DNA of 64,000 nt from Sphingomonas kyeonggiensis (GCF_014196745.1 NZ_JACIEH010000003.1:992001-1056000), one strand, 5' to 3'; shown: positions 18,901-27,480, numbered from the stretch's first letter. Numbers and translations: made by a program. Notes: a model not told the origin generated them from the sequence alone.

Positions 18901-19637
18901 GCAGTGACCGACACGGTGCCGCCATTGGCGAGGATCGCGCGATCGCCCGTCACGACATTACCGACGACGGTGGTATTCGCGCCGTTGGTCGCCGAGATCG
19001 TTCGGATGCCGCGGCCGGTCGCGATGATGTCGCCCGCGGTGGTCGAGATGACGCCGGTCTGGGCGCCCGCGTCGATCGCGGTGCTGTTCGCGCCGCTGAC
19101 GTTGATGTTTCCGGTCCGCAGCGTGAGGTCGGTGCCGGCCGTCGACAGCACGCCGAACGAATTGGCGCCGCTGGTCGCAATGTTACCCACCGTGACGGTG
19201 GCCGGCTGGGCGAGCGTATTGAGCGTCACACCATTGGCAGCGACACCGCCGATGACATTGATGTTCACCGGCGCGCCGGCGCCGGCAGGGGTGAGGCTGA
19301 GCGCACCGCCGGTGGAAGTCAGGTTGACCGCGGTCAAGCCCGTCGTCGAAATCGGGCCGGTGGCGGTATAGGTCGTCGTTGCCGGGCTGGTCGTATCGAC
19401 CGTCACCAAGCCTGGGCCCGGAATCGTCGCATTGCCGGCGGTCGTGGTGCCGGTCAGGACCGTGGCCGCGCCATCGACGCAGGTGATCGTGGTGCCGGTC
19501 TGCGAACAGGTTGTCGCCTGCGCGGCGGCGCTGGTGGGCAGAAGCAGCATTGCTGCGGCGGTGGATACGCTACCGAGGAGCGCGAGGCGCAGCTTGGTGG
19601 TCGGGGTGGCAAAAGCCATCACGTGCGAAGCGAACAT
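15930..19637 (-). CDS. Autotransporter with beta-helix passenger and C-terminal barrel
   Basis: 1235 residues. A signal peptide ends at SAAAQ (a second ATG six codons in, at 19619, is possible). The passenger, to about residue 940, is a long Gly/Thr/Ala/Asn-rich series of short strands with recurring TTGAGS, GNVTT and NG-GAVTV elements, as in right-handed beta-helix adhesins, with one early Cys pair (CSQTGTTITC). The last 270 residues form the autotransporter barrel (GVYRASLFAEGVRNLWLQSG, then GRVWAQVLG) ending GVRFRF with terminal Phe. It should be displayed on the outer membrane. Two small genes follow in an apparent operon and a LuxR regulator diverges from it. Confidence 0.93.
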   Translation of the reverse strand: MFASHVMAFATPTTKLRLALLGSVSTAAAMLLLPTSAAAQATTCSQTGTTITCVDGAATVLTGTTTAGNATIPGPGLVTVDTTSPATTTYTATGPISTTGLTAVNLTSTGGALSLTPAGAGAPVNINVIGGVAANGVTLNTLAQPATVTVGNIATSGANSFGVLSTAGTDLTLRTGNINVSGANSTAIDAGAQTGVISTTAGDIIATGRGIRTISATNGANTTVVGNVVTGDRAILANGGTVSVTAGNVTTSINGATTPGGYGIAAQGFTGNVTVRAGTVSTVNGAGIIANAFGPTGAIDVGGCPSVTTTGDNATAVSAQAAGTGSVTVNCGALSTTGLNSNGVFATSVGGNVAVNTTSAATSGVGSYGVTANTIGTGTVTTNAGVITTAGNGGTGLYSRAVNGAIDAGYGNITTSGIAAGANSAAALDLASTGTINLRGNGATLRANGAGVTAAIVTGAGVTGNLGNVTTTGAGSQGAIITSTAPVNLTVGTVATTGNGLIVNAATNAVTLTTGAVTATDAGATGTVINSTGAVTFTGGRQAANGANALRITGGAGAINATVAGAGTTGAGTAVVITGTGPVTFANSGTITTTGAASDGINIVTPGTIAITGGQVATTGAGSRGIVANGGGAVTVSATGVTTTGATANAIVANSTAGSVGVSLSGANNSASLDGVNIAAATTANLALTSGTLGGLNNGATITSGTGATVTNAGTINGGNYALAVNGGAATVNNNGTINGRILLTANGDTVNNTGTFNANSNSDFGGGADVFNNAGTLRVLGLATTAGTVTLTGLETFNNSGLVDLRNGHVGDVLVLPGSYTGSGAAQLGVDVDLIAFTGDQLRIGGAATGTTIVSIAALNNVPAVLSTSAGAVVAQAGAASSATAFTLDGGSVDQGLIQYGIVYNPTTFAYSLVATPGVGVYRASLFAEGVRNLWLQSGDSWSGHMRELRDNVAANGPGGAGGRVWAQVLGQVEQRGSNRSFAFNGVATPVDLSYKQDYFGGQMGIDLGVPAGEGGFAFGLTGGYLNSNLNFANSPDRINFDAVNGGVYASLNAGSFFINALAKYDYYWGDNVSISGRYTQKLKGSIYGGKAEAGVRFGSKLWFEPAASVSYTHSDFDNFGNASGSFAFNDQDGVRGRGGARIGFTSDIGAAKMTLYGGGNYVHEFKGQDQVTFTSGSQTVRFGNQRLSDYGEGLLGLNIGSQHGAISGFFEGRYANGGDYEGYGGRAGVRFRF

Positions 19638-19790
19638 TGAAGCCGGTCTCCTGGAATCAGGTCCCCCCGGATTAGTTTTCGCTTAGCCGCAACCTTTGGG
19701 CGTAGATACTCGTATCACTACTAGGTCAAATAATTGATCTACCGAAGAAAATTTTCGCAGAAGATAGTTCCGCAGCAAGGAGAAATATTT

Positions 19791-20408
19791 ATTTCGAAAG
19801 TCGCACAACCATCCCAGGAGCATGTTCTCGGAATTTCTTCGCGAGAACTTATCCACGCCGCGATCGATCATTCGTCTATCGGCGTCGCCGTCTTCGACCG
19901 CGACTTTACCGTACACTTCCTCAACTCCGCGATCACCCGGCTCCTCGGCGCCGGGGCCTACGCCACCCACGGGCTGGCGATTCTGGGCATGCTTGGCGTC
20001 GATGTGGACGTGGCGATGGCGGAGATGGCATCGCAGGGCGGCTGGGACGGTTTGGTCAGCATCGACGCGCCCGGCTGCGTCGAATGGCACGTCACGGTGG
20101 AGGCGTTCGATGGCGCGAACAACGCGGCCGGCTGGCTAATTACTATGCTCAGACATGTCGCGCGACCAGCACCCGTTTCGCTCACCGACCCCCAGCTTAT
20201 CGCCCTGTCCGGCAAGCTCACGGCGCGCGAGCGCGAGGTGATGCTCGCGTTGCAGGAAGGCGCCAGCAACAAGGCGATCGCATTGCGCCTGGCCATCAGC
20301 CCGCGCACGGTAGAGTTTCATCGGGCGCGGATAATGCAGCGCTTCGCCGCCACTTCCGTGGTCGAGCTGGTGCGAAAGGTGAGCGAGGACACTAGGGCAA
20401 CGATGTGA
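19791..20408 (+). CDS. PAS-LuxR transcription regulator, probable ATT start
   Basis: The protein has a PAS-like sensor (about AIDHSSIGVAVFDRDFTVHF) and a C-terminal LuxR helix-turn-helix (LTAREREVMLALQEGASNKA, then SPRTVEFHRARI). The frame opens at a TTG (19734) with no ribosome site, whereas an AAGGAG at 19779-19784 stands about seven bases before an in-frame ATT at 19791; no in-frame ATG or GTG lies between. I therefore propose ATT, a rare start, giving about 205 residues; the longer 224-residue form is the alternative. It diverges from the autotransporter operon and is the obvious candidate to regulate it. Confidence 0.8.
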   Translation: MSKVAQPSQEHVLGISSRELIHAAIDHSSIGVAVFDRDFTVHFLNSAITRLLGAGAYATHGLAILGMLGVDVDVAMAEMASQGGWDGLVSIDAPGCVEWHVTVEAFDGANNAAGWLITMLRHVARPAPVSLTDPQLIALSGKLTAREREVMLALQEGASNKAIALRLAISPRTVEFHRARIMQRFAATSVVELVRKVSEDTRATM

Positions 20409-20881
20409 TCGATGGGCGCATGCAGGCACGCCTCAGCGGCAGTCAAGCCGGCTTGCTCCGCGGCAAGGGCGTCGTCCGCGCGAGGGGCATGGTGAGGAAG
20501 TGCACGCCCCCTACGCTTAGTTCAGCTTTCGGCGCCCTCGTCCCTGGCCCGCCCTTCCGCCGCACCCGTCGATGGCGCGACGTCGACGTCAAGCTAATGG
20601 GATGCGTTGCAGCCTAGATCGACAGCGGCCCAACGAGACGATCGACTTCTTGCGAGCTCAAGTGACTGGGACGCGAACGAACGGCTGCTTTCGGTATGAT
20701 CGCAGATCACGATCAACGGCCGGGATTGGAGCGCGAAGCCGCCCTCCTCTTCTCGGCAAGCCAGATCGCTCAGTCAGGCCGCCGGGACGAGCGCATGGAA
20801 GTCGACAGGCCGAGCAGTGAGCGGCGCCGCACAGACGATGCCAAACTCAATCGACCACAACCAAATCTTTGAAGGAAGCGC
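20409..20881. other. Intergenic region, nothing recognised
   Basis: About 470 bp between the LuxR gene and the immunity-like gene. Short frames exist but show no domain or codon signal. GC falls near the right end, where the AT-rich immunity-like gene begins. Confidence 0.4.
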
Positions 20882-21460
20882 TTATGATAAACTATTGAGA
20901 AAAACTTTCCATTGGCCGTCAAATTCTCGCGCCCAGGCACCGAGCGTTTCGTAAAACGTCTCTCGTCTCAATATTACATCGCTAATGCTATTCTCAAACT
21001 CGTCCTGTGTCTCTGCATTTATAAAGGCTGTTATTCGCGCGAATTGCCCATCGTCAACTTGCACGACGTGACTACCATCATCAAATGCAGAGTCGCCATC
21101 TGGCGCCCATATTAGCGCATTGGCGTACAAATTATCATCAATCTCCTTGCTCCACTGAGAGGGAATTACGCCGCCCTCAAATCCTCGATTATAAATAGAG
21201 TTTAAGATATAAATTGAAAGTTCTTTCGAATCAATTTTCGATGATGAATTGAGGATATGCTTACCATCCTGGCTAATCCTGGATACAATCTCGTTATATG
21301 AATTACCCATTACGCAAGCTCGGGGCTTTTTAACACCGTATTGCCTACCTCCGACGTGTATCAGAAAATATCCGATGCCCATTTGACTCTTCTGCGCGAC
21401 AAATTCGTCAACGCACGATTCTATCGCCAGCATCTCCGGGTTTCCCACGAGTATATGCAT
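20882..21460 (-). CDS. Immunity protein of the RHS toxin (Imm42-like)
   Basis: 192 residues from the ATG at 21460, which has GGGAC upstream and begins MHILVGNPEMLAIE; a start four codons earlier (21472) would overlap the RHS stop. Base composition is clearly more AT-rich than the surroundings, a usual mark of exchanged toxin-immunity cassettes. The N-terminal pattern (GNP-x-x-x-AIE, then a G-x-F-x-I-x-V strand) reminds me of Imm42-family immunity proteins. It sits two bases after the RHS gene, exactly where the cognate immunity gene is expected, and should act in the cytoplasm to block the toxin tail. The family name is tentative. Confidence 0.72.
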   Translation of the reverse strand: MHILVGNPEMLAIESCVDEFVAQKSQMGIGYFLIHVGGRQYGVKKPRACVMGNSYNEIVSRISQDGKHILNSSSKIDSKELSIYILNSIYNRGFEGGVIPSQWSKEIDDNLYANALIWAPDGDSAFDDGSHVVQVDDGQFARITAFINAETQDEFENSISDVILRRETFYETLGAWAREFDGQWKVFLNSLS

Positions 21461-21462
21461 TA

Positions 21463-24072
21463 TTAGTCCCATTTTCTCTTAAGTATTTCGTTCGGGATAT
21501 TTCTTAACTGAATGGGATCATTCCCAGAAGTTGATCCATTCCAGTGCGTCTTTCCATTGCTCGGCCTAGAGAATCGATGGAATACACCGTCAGAATCCCT
21601 TGTCCAGCGCACGCCACTCTTGTCTTGAACTGACTTGCTATACAATTCACGGACGTTTTCAGGTTCAGGGCTCTGCGAATTCTTATGGTGCTTGGGGTTT
21701 GATTCCCTTTCAGCAGGCTTGTTATGTGGGTCATTGTCATCGGGCGGCGGAGACGCAGATGCAGTACGCTGCGTCGATACCGAAGGCGTACGTCGTGGTG
21801 GCGATTTTGGCGGCCCTCCAACAATGGCTTGGATCAGCTTGCCACCATAGTACGCTGTTCCCGCAATGAGAGCAGCAGCGCCAGCTGTGCAGGCTTGTGA
21901 TGCGAGACAAGCCGCAACGGCACCCTCGCCGATGCATAAATCTTCAATGCAGTTCCCGCTTGGATCGGTGTGATTGATGGGATCATTGGCGACATAGGCA
22001 TATAGATTGACCTGATCCTGGTACCCAATCGGATCTGTCTGCAGGAAGCGCCCGAGCGTCGGCGAGTAGATGCGGGCCTTGTAGTGATACATGCCCAGCT
22101 CGGGGATCCAGGCCTGACCAGTGTACTGGAAGCGCCCGCTATTGCCGCTGGCGGGAATGCCATATTCGTCATAGCTGTTCACCGCGATGCGGCTGCCGTC
22201 CCCATCGGCCACCGCGATGATTGAGCCCTGATGATCCGCGAACAGGTAGCGCGGAAAGGTGCTGGTCCCGTTGAACTCTACCAGCGGGTCGTCCACGCCA
22301 TCTGCAGCACCGTGTACGTAGCGCTTCAGCAGGGTGCCCGAGCCGTCGTATTCGGCGATCAGTGCATCGCCGTCATAGAGGAAGCGCGTATCGCTCACTC
22401 CGCCGCGGTAGACCTGGTACAGGCGGCCGAGCGGATCATAGACGAGCGCGACGCCCGCCGAACTCGCTACCAGCCGGTTCTCGGCATCATAGGCGTAATT
22501 CGTACTGCCCTCGGAGATCAGATTGCCGTTCGCATCATAGGCAAACACCACGCCTCCAGCGCCACCAGCACTCGTATATTGATTGAGACCGTTCCGCGTA
22601 TAGGGCCGGTCAACATTCACATAGCCGGTGAAGCGATAGTCGTCATTGTCCCGCGCGCGGCTGACGATCTGGCTCGCCGGATTATAGGCCAATGTCGTCA
22701 GGACATTGCCGCCGCTCGAGAAGTTATGCCTATAGCTCGTCAGTCGGGAGACGCCATCATAGCCATAGTTGGTTCCGAACCCCCAAGATGCCCCCCATTG
22801 ATTATATCGGTAGAGCGTGGAAACTCGTCCGGCTTCATCATAGGGTGGATAGAAGAGCCCGATAGTTCCATCAAGATCGGTGTAATAGAGCCGGTCCAGG
22901 CCATCCCGGTAATAATTCACAAAGTGGTTATCAGGGTAGGTGATGCGAACACGATTGCCATTGGCGTCATATTGATAGCCCAGGCTGCGGCTCACTCCGC
23001 CCATGCTGGTGGTGCTCGAGGACTGTCGCCCGAACCCATCCCAGCCACTCAGCACCGCATCGGCGCCGCTGGCACTGTCGAAGCGCGCCGCGGTCTGCAG
23101 CCCTCGCAGATCATAGCTGTAATAGACATCACGCGTGGCGCTGGCATTCACGCTGGTGCAGGCATAGCCAGCGACACAGGCGTCGGGCACGATCTTCGAC
23201 GTCATCCGGTTGAGCGCGTCATAGCCATAGGTGAACACGCGGCCGTCCCGCTTCCTCAGGGAGGTGCGGTTGTCGTTGGCGTCGTAGCTATATTCTTCGC
23301 GATCATTGGGATTCACCGCGCCTGAGGTCGCCAGCGCATTGGCAGGCGTCGAGCCGTTATAGGCGCTCGGCGCAGTCGCGGAGGGGAATTGCCACTGCTT
23401 GTGGCGATCAAGACCGTCATAGATCATCCGCGCCTTGTTGCCGTTGGCATCGACGACATATTCCTGCTTGCCGTTTGTCGTATAGCTGTAGGTGACATAG
23501 GCTTGCTCGAGGCTCGTTCCGACTGCCTTGCGGACCTGCAGCAATTGCCCTGCCGCGTCGTAGATGTTCTTCGTGATACGGTCCGCGCCTTGGCTGCCCT
23601 GGGGCCCCAGAGTGCAGGCATCTGGCAAGGACCCGCCGAACTGGCTCGAGTTCATGCGGGTGGCGGTGCAGATCAGCCGGCCAAGCACATCATAGCTATA
23701 TTGCGTGACCGAATAGATCGTGCCGGCGCTGCTCAGCGATTCCCGGACCTTCCGGCCGAAGCTATCATATTGATAGTCGGTTCGCTTGTTCACATTGAAG
23801 TTGGGCCAGTCTGCCGGGGCCACGCTGGCATCGGGCCAGCTGAGCAATTCCCCTTGTTCGACACTCGTCAGCCGGTCCGCCGAATCATAGGTATAGCGGG
23901 TGCCAATGTTGTGCAGCGGCCCCGCGCCATCGGGATCCGGCAGCATCTCCCCGGTCTTGCGGCCGGAAGAATCATACCGCGTATCCGTCGTAAAAGCGGG
24001 ACTATCCTGGCCGTGGCTCACGCCGGGCAGGAGCAAGAGGCAACCAAGCGCTGCCTTGAGAGCAAATCGCAT
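21463..24072 (-). CDS. RHS-repeat protein, C-terminal half with polymorphic toxin tail
   Basis: 869 residues from the ATG at 24072 (GGAG six bases upstream). It begins with its own signal peptide (ending VSHGQ) and then runs through YD repeats (YDSSGRKTGE, YDSADRLTSV, YDALNRMTSK and others). The RHS core closes at about residues 660-707 with DPIGYQDQVNLYAYVANDP and DPSGN, the usual boundary. The 162-residue tail has a Gly/Ala-rich hydrophobic segment, a Pro-rich linker and a basic domain from about 805 with GVRW-x-D-x-DGVFHRF and HWNGSTSG, probably the toxin. Its class is not recognised. The N-terminal half of the RHS shell is encoded by the gene just upstream. Confidence 0.88.
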   Translation of the reverse strand: MRFALKAALGCLLLLPGVSHGQDSPAFTTDTRYDSSGRKTGEMLPDPDGAGPLHNIGTRYTYDSADRLTSVEQGELLSWPDASVAPADWPNFNVNKRTDYQYDSFGRKVRESLSSAGTIYSVTQYSYDVLGRLICTATRMNSSQFGGSLPDACTLGPQGSQGADRITKNIYDAAGQLLQVRKAVGTSLEQAYVTYSYTTNGKQEYVVDANGNKARMIYDGLDRHKQWQFPSATAPSAYNGSTPANALATSGAVNPNDREEYSYDANDNRTSLRKRDGRVFTYGYDALNRMTSKIVPDACVAGYACTSVNASATRDVYYSYDLRGLQTAARFDSASGADAVLSGWDGFGRQSSSTTSMGGVSRSLGYQYDANGNRVRITYPDNHFVNYYRDGLDRLYYTDLDGTIGLFYPPYDEAGRVSTLYRYNQWGASWGFGTNYGYDGVSRLTSYRHNFSSGGNVLTTLAYNPASQIVSRARDNDDYRFTGYVNVDRPYTRNGLNQYTSAGGAGGVVFAYDANGNLISEGSTNYAYDAENRLVASSAGVALVYDPLGRLYQVYRGGVSDTRFLYDGDALIAEYDGSGTLLKRYVHGAADGVDDPLVEFNGTSTFPRYLFADHQGSIIAVADGDGSRIAVNSYDEYGIPASGNSGRFQYTGQAWIPELGMYHYKARIYSPTLGRFLQTDPIGYQDQVNLYAYVANDPINHTDPSGNCIEDLCIGEGAVAACLASQACTAGAAALIAGTAYYGGKLIQAIVGGPPKSPPRRTPSVSTQRTASASPPPDDNDPHNKPAERESNPKHHKNSQSPEPENVRELYSKSVQDKSGVRWTRDSDGVFHRFSRPSNGKTHWNGSTSGNDPIQLRNIPNEILKRKWD

Positions 24073-24095
24073 AAAATCTCCGGACAGCTTGGGGT

Positions 24096-25988
24096 TCACG
24101 GGCACCCGACGCCGGTGCCGCGCGGCTTGGTTTGGCTGATGACGTCGCCGCGCCCATTGTAGACGTAGCAGGTTCGCAGGGTCTGGCCGTCCGCGGTCAC
24201 CGCGACGCCGCGGAGCATCAGATTGCTCGCCGGTCCGTCGTTGCCATATTCGTAGCTAGTCACCACTTCGTCCGCCGAGCCACCAGCGCAACCATTGCCG
24301 ACCGTGGCCGTGGTGCGACAGGTGCGTTCGTCATTGGGCAGCCAAATCCCTTCCGTGGAGGGGCCGACCCCACCGCTCGAATTCTTCAGGTACGGAAAGC
24401 GCTGCACATACGAGTAACGTGTGACCGGAGAGATGCCGTTCACGGCCGGCAGGGTCTTGGTGAGCATCCCACCATGATTTGGGTCATAGGTGTAGGTGGT
24501 AGTCGCGCCACGTGCATCAGTGACAGTCAACGGCTTGTTGCAGGTCTTGGGGTTGGTGCAGGCCGCAGGATAGGTAGCAGAGATCGAATAGGCAGAATCA
24601 CTCGAACCTGGCTTCGGAACAAAGGTCATCTTGGTTACATTGTTTCGCGTATCGCGCTCATAAGTCCTTCCATTGCCTTCGGGTAGGGAGTCCGCGATTA
24701 TTCGGAAATCGAAGTGGCTATAGCTGTCCAGCCCTTGCGAAGAGGTTCGCCCGAGATTGTCGGTGATGGATTCGACGGCGCCGAAAGCGAGATTACCACT
24801 GGCATAGCGCGAGAAGCCGAGCGGGCCCTGGGTGTCAGTCACGGCATAAGCCGTTATGCGCCCTTCCTCCATGTTGCGGTAATAGGTGTAATTCCAGGTA
24901 TTGCCGCCCTTGGTGACTGAAGAGACGTGCCGCTCAAGATATCCGTCATTATCACTGCCAACCGTTTCATAGGTGTAGCTCACGGCCGAGCCCGGCACGC
25001 CGGTATCTTCGATGCTCTGGATGTCGCCGAGTATCGGCTTGCCAGGAACAGAGGATGCGCCAAACGTCAGCTTGCGCCCTTGTGTCTGCCCTTTCCGGCG
25101 AATTAATATGCTGCGGTCGCTGTCGCTGTAGATGAAATCCACATAGTCGATCGCAGTTGCCGTGTTGGAGCACAGCGCCATCGCGCTTTCATTGCAATAG
25201 AGCTGCGCCTTGTTGAAGGACAGGACGCGCTTCACTCCGCCCCAAGCCGGCGAGCTCGGGTTGTCGGACAGATACTCATACTCGATCGTTGCGCCGCGGT
25301 TAGAGCTAACAGAGCGCAGGCGCCCATAGGGCAGCCCTTCGCGCGTGATCATCTGCGTATATAACCGCCAGATTTCACCGTTCGGGAAATTAATCTGGTC
25401 GATATAGCGCCGACCCGATGGTTCAATCTTCACGGGAACATTAGAACCATCGGCAGCGTAATAACCATCTCCGCCAATATAATTGCTGAGATAAATCATA
25501 TGCGTCGGCCCAATGCTGGGAAGATAGCTGGAGCCGTCCGGGTTGGTGACTATGTAAGTATAGTGACCGCGCGTCATGCCACTGCCAATTGGCGTGGTAA
25601 CGGCGTTGATATAGCCAACGTTCTCATTCATGAAAGTATTTTCTTGAAATGGAAAATTGTTGTCAAATGTTGATCCAGTTTGCTCAAGCGGAGCAAATGA
25701 TACGGCCCAATCTCCACTCGGCATCACCATTCTCATGTCGAGCCTAAGTGAGGTAAATTCTGAAGCAAAGCTCAGTAGGGGAATTGTGACGTTCGCCTTG
25801 CCGGATACCAAATCTACGCCATTTTCATCTAGAGTCTTAAGCGCAGGCTCGGTTGCAGTCAGATATGCATAGGGATCGCTCTGCGCCAATGCTGCGCCAG
25901 GCAGAAAGCCCAGCAACGCGGAACCAATAGCTATGCTCGAATGTACGCGGCGCAGCCCCCGGCTAAGCAACTGAGAATAGGCTTGCAT
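24096..25988 (-). CDS. RHS-repeat protein, N-terminal half
   Basis: 630 residues with a signal peptide ending ALAQ. The body is rich in Tyr/Gly beta elements and gains RHS features near the end (YTYDPNHGGMLTK, then YVYNGRGDVISQTKPRG). It stops 23 bp before the second RHS gene, whose first post-signal residues (TRYDSSGRKTGE) read as the natural continuation of the same shell. Relatives in this group, as I recall them, are single polypeptides, so this looks like a split gene whose second half gained a signal peptide. The two halves probably reassemble outside the inner membrane. Confidence 0.85.
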   Translation of the reverse strand: MQAYSQLLSRGLRRVHSSIAIGSALLGFLPGAALAQSDPYAYLTATEPALKTLDENGVDLVSGKANVTIPLLSFASEFTSLRLDMRMVMPSGDWAVSFAPLEQTGSTFDNNFPFQENTFMNENVGYINAVTTPIGSGMTRGHYTYIVTNPDGSSYLPSIGPTHMIYLSNYIGGDGYYAADGSNVPVKIEPSGRRYIDQINFPNGEIWRLYTQMITREGLPYGRLRSVSSNRGATIEYEYLSDNPSSPAWGGVKRVLSFNKAQLYCNESAMALCSNTATAIDYVDFIYSDSDRSILIRRKGQTQGRKLTFGASSVPGKPILGDIQSIEDTGVPGSAVSYTYETVGSDNDGYLERHVSSVTKGGNTWNYTYYRNMEEGRITAYAVTDTQGPLGFSRYASGNLAFGAVESITDNLGRTSSQGLDSYSHFDFRIIADSLPEGNGRTYERDTRNNVTKMTFVPKPGSSDSAYSISATYPAACTNPKTCNKPLTVTDARGATTTYTYDPNHGGMLTKTLPAVNGISPVTRYSYVQRFPYLKNSSGGVGPSTEGIWLPNDERTCRTTATVGNGCAGGSADEVVTSYEYGNDGPASNLMLRGVAVTADGQTLRTCYVYNGRGDVISQTKPRGTGVGCP

Positions 25989-26158
25989 TACAACTGATGC
26001 CCCATGTTAGTGGAAGGAGACCAAGGCGCCATACTTCGCCCCGCCATCAGACAATTCATTGATGTATTTAGGCGTGCTTCAGGCCGGATGAGATTCGAGC
26101 GCGATAGGCAGTAACTCAGCAGGATGCTGCGCGTCGTTTGCGCCTAATCGGCCGCCGC

Positions 26159-26395
26159 TCAGGGCGCGCCGGTCACTTTGACGTTGGTGCGGTTACCCGC
26201 CTTGTCATAGGCGTAGTTGGAGATGACGCTGCTGTTCACGCTGCCGCCGTTCTCGACCTTCACCAGGCGCCCGAGCTCATCGTAGGTGTAGTTCGTCACC
26301 TCGTTCGCCAGAGGCGGGGATGCAGTCGCAGACAACGCCGCGAGCCCGATCGCGATGGCAGCAACCGGCAAAACCAACTGTTTCAGATAACGCAC
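26159..26395 (-). CDS. Secreted mini-RHS protein (78 aa)
   Basis: 78 residues from a GTG at 26395 preceded by a strong AGGGGGG ribosome site; the frame is open further upstream but has no better start. After a signal peptide (ending in SATA) there are just two YD units: NYTYDELGRLVKVEN and NYAYDKAGNRTNVKV. It is read in the same direction as the two large RHS genes and lies 170 bp upstream of them. It could cap or chaperone the RHS shell, or be a repeat donor or remnant. Confidence 0.75.
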   Translation of the reverse strand: MRYLKQLVLPVAAIAIGLAALSATASPPLANEVTNYTYDELGRLVKVENGGSVNSSVISNYAYDKAGNRTNVKVTGAP

Positions 26396-27095
26396 TCGTT
26401 CCCCCCTGAACCCTCCATCCAAAGGGACGCGGTCATGTTGACCACCCGGAGAGGCTCACGCGGATGATCGACCGCCAATGTTTCGGAATCAAGTCCGAGC
26501 CGATCGCAAGGCCGAAACGGTTCAAATAATCCGCAACCCTGAGTGTCGGTAAGCACCCGACGGCTAGAGTCCGGTTCTCAACTAGGGCTTCGGGAAAGGT
26601 CTCTTTGTGTTGTGTCGCACTTCCAATCCGGCGCGGGCTGGCTCCAGGACAAGATGGCGGGGAACAGGCTGATTTCCGATCGGGTCGCCGATTGATCGGA
26701 GCCCTCTCTTCCCCAGAAACCGGTTCCCTAAGTCCTTTCGGAGCTGTGATCGGAGCAACCGTACCGCAGGAGGGGCGTCGCCTGCGGCAGCTTTTGCCTC
26801 GCTCGATTATTCTTGCCCCTGGCCTCGGGGCTCAGGGAGGCGATGCCGCAAGCATCCATTCTCTTCGTGGCAATCGCTCTGGGGATCTACTTGTGCCCGT
26901 TTCGCGAGGATTGACCCGCATCGAGGATCGGGATGTTTCGCTGGAGCGCTACCGCGCCGTCATCCAGGAAAGGGTCGATCAGTTCAAAGCGGCGATCGTG
27001 TACGATTACCACATGACGGCCTGAACAAGCCACCAGCCTAGGAAGGCCTTAGTCAACGTCCGCCTTCGCGATCGGTTGACCGAAAGCAGCCTGAC
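26396..27095. other. Intergenic region with a possible gene remnant near 26910-27024
   Basis: About 700 bp. The plus-strand frame ending at TGA 27022-27024 shows strong third-position GC over its last 30 codons (LTRIEDRDVSLERYRAVIQE and on to YDYHMTA), which suggests the tail of a real but truncated gene. The upstream part of that frame does not look coding. Otherwise nothing is recognised; the promoter of the RHS locus should be at the left end. Confidence 0.35.
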
Positions 27096-27180
27096 TGTTT
27101 TCCACCCAATATCAGCCATTCCGGTCTCAATCTTACCGGCCAGAAGCGGCCCAACCGCTAACGCCCCAATTGCCCCCATT
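27096..27180 (+). repeat. Interspersed repeat copy 1 (two-module element)
   Basis: About 85 bp made of two related modules: a left one around CCACCCAATATCAGCCATT and a right one CCGCTAACGCCCCAATTGCC. The pair is joined by a CGGCCAGAAGCGGCCCAA spacer. Copies or partial copies recur at 27473, 28258, 29296, 29774, 30291, 30571, 31001, 35793, 36190, 44850, 45461, 45949 and 60692. Confidence 0.75.
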
Positions 27181-27204
27181 CGCGTCTCGTGAGAAAATGC
27201 GCGT

Positions 27205-27480
27205 ATGACACTCATGCTTGCCATCGCGATTGGCGCCTTTTTGCTTGCATTTTTCGCGGCCCGCATTGTCGCGAAGAGCGTCAAAAAGCGCTTTTGGTCG
27301 TGGCTGGCAGTTGGCTCAGTGGCCGTGTTACCCACCGTTGCGCTTTATGCCGGCATTCGGCACTCGTCGCAAATGGTTGGATGGGGATTGCTCCTCCTTG
27401 TGCCCGCATCAATTGCATGGGCCTTGGGCTGGATCGTCTGTTTTGCATGCACGAAATGCCAGCTGGTGAATGGCAGCTAA
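27205..27480 (+). CDS. Small membrane protein (91 aa)
   Basis: 91 residues with three predicted membrane helices (about 3-22, 32-50 and 58-80) and a C-terminal CFACTKCQ motif. No family is recognised. It lies between two copies of the interspersed repeat, and its TAA stop is the GCTAAC of the second copy. Confidence 0.6.
   Translation: MTLMLAIAIGAFLLAFFAARIVAKSVKKRFWSWLAVGSVAVLPTVALYAGIRHSSQMVGWGLLLLVPASIAWALGWIVCFACTKCQLVNGS

Noticed and set aside
16800..19600. CRISPR-like or tandem repeat array in the autotransporter gene
   Set aside because: The repetition is at the protein level (beta-helix rungs) with varying unit length and sequence; no constant repeat and spacer pattern.
15414..19640. 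A 1408-codon open frame on the plus strand opposite the autotransporter
   Set aside because: Arg/Asp/Ala-rich translation without domains; it is the antisense shadow of a GC-biased, repetitive gene that has a signal peptide and a proper barrel.
22231..23325. A 364-codon plus-strand frame inside the RHS locus
   Set aside because: Ile/Ala/Arg-rich antisense shadow of the RHS gene, with no ribosome site or domain.
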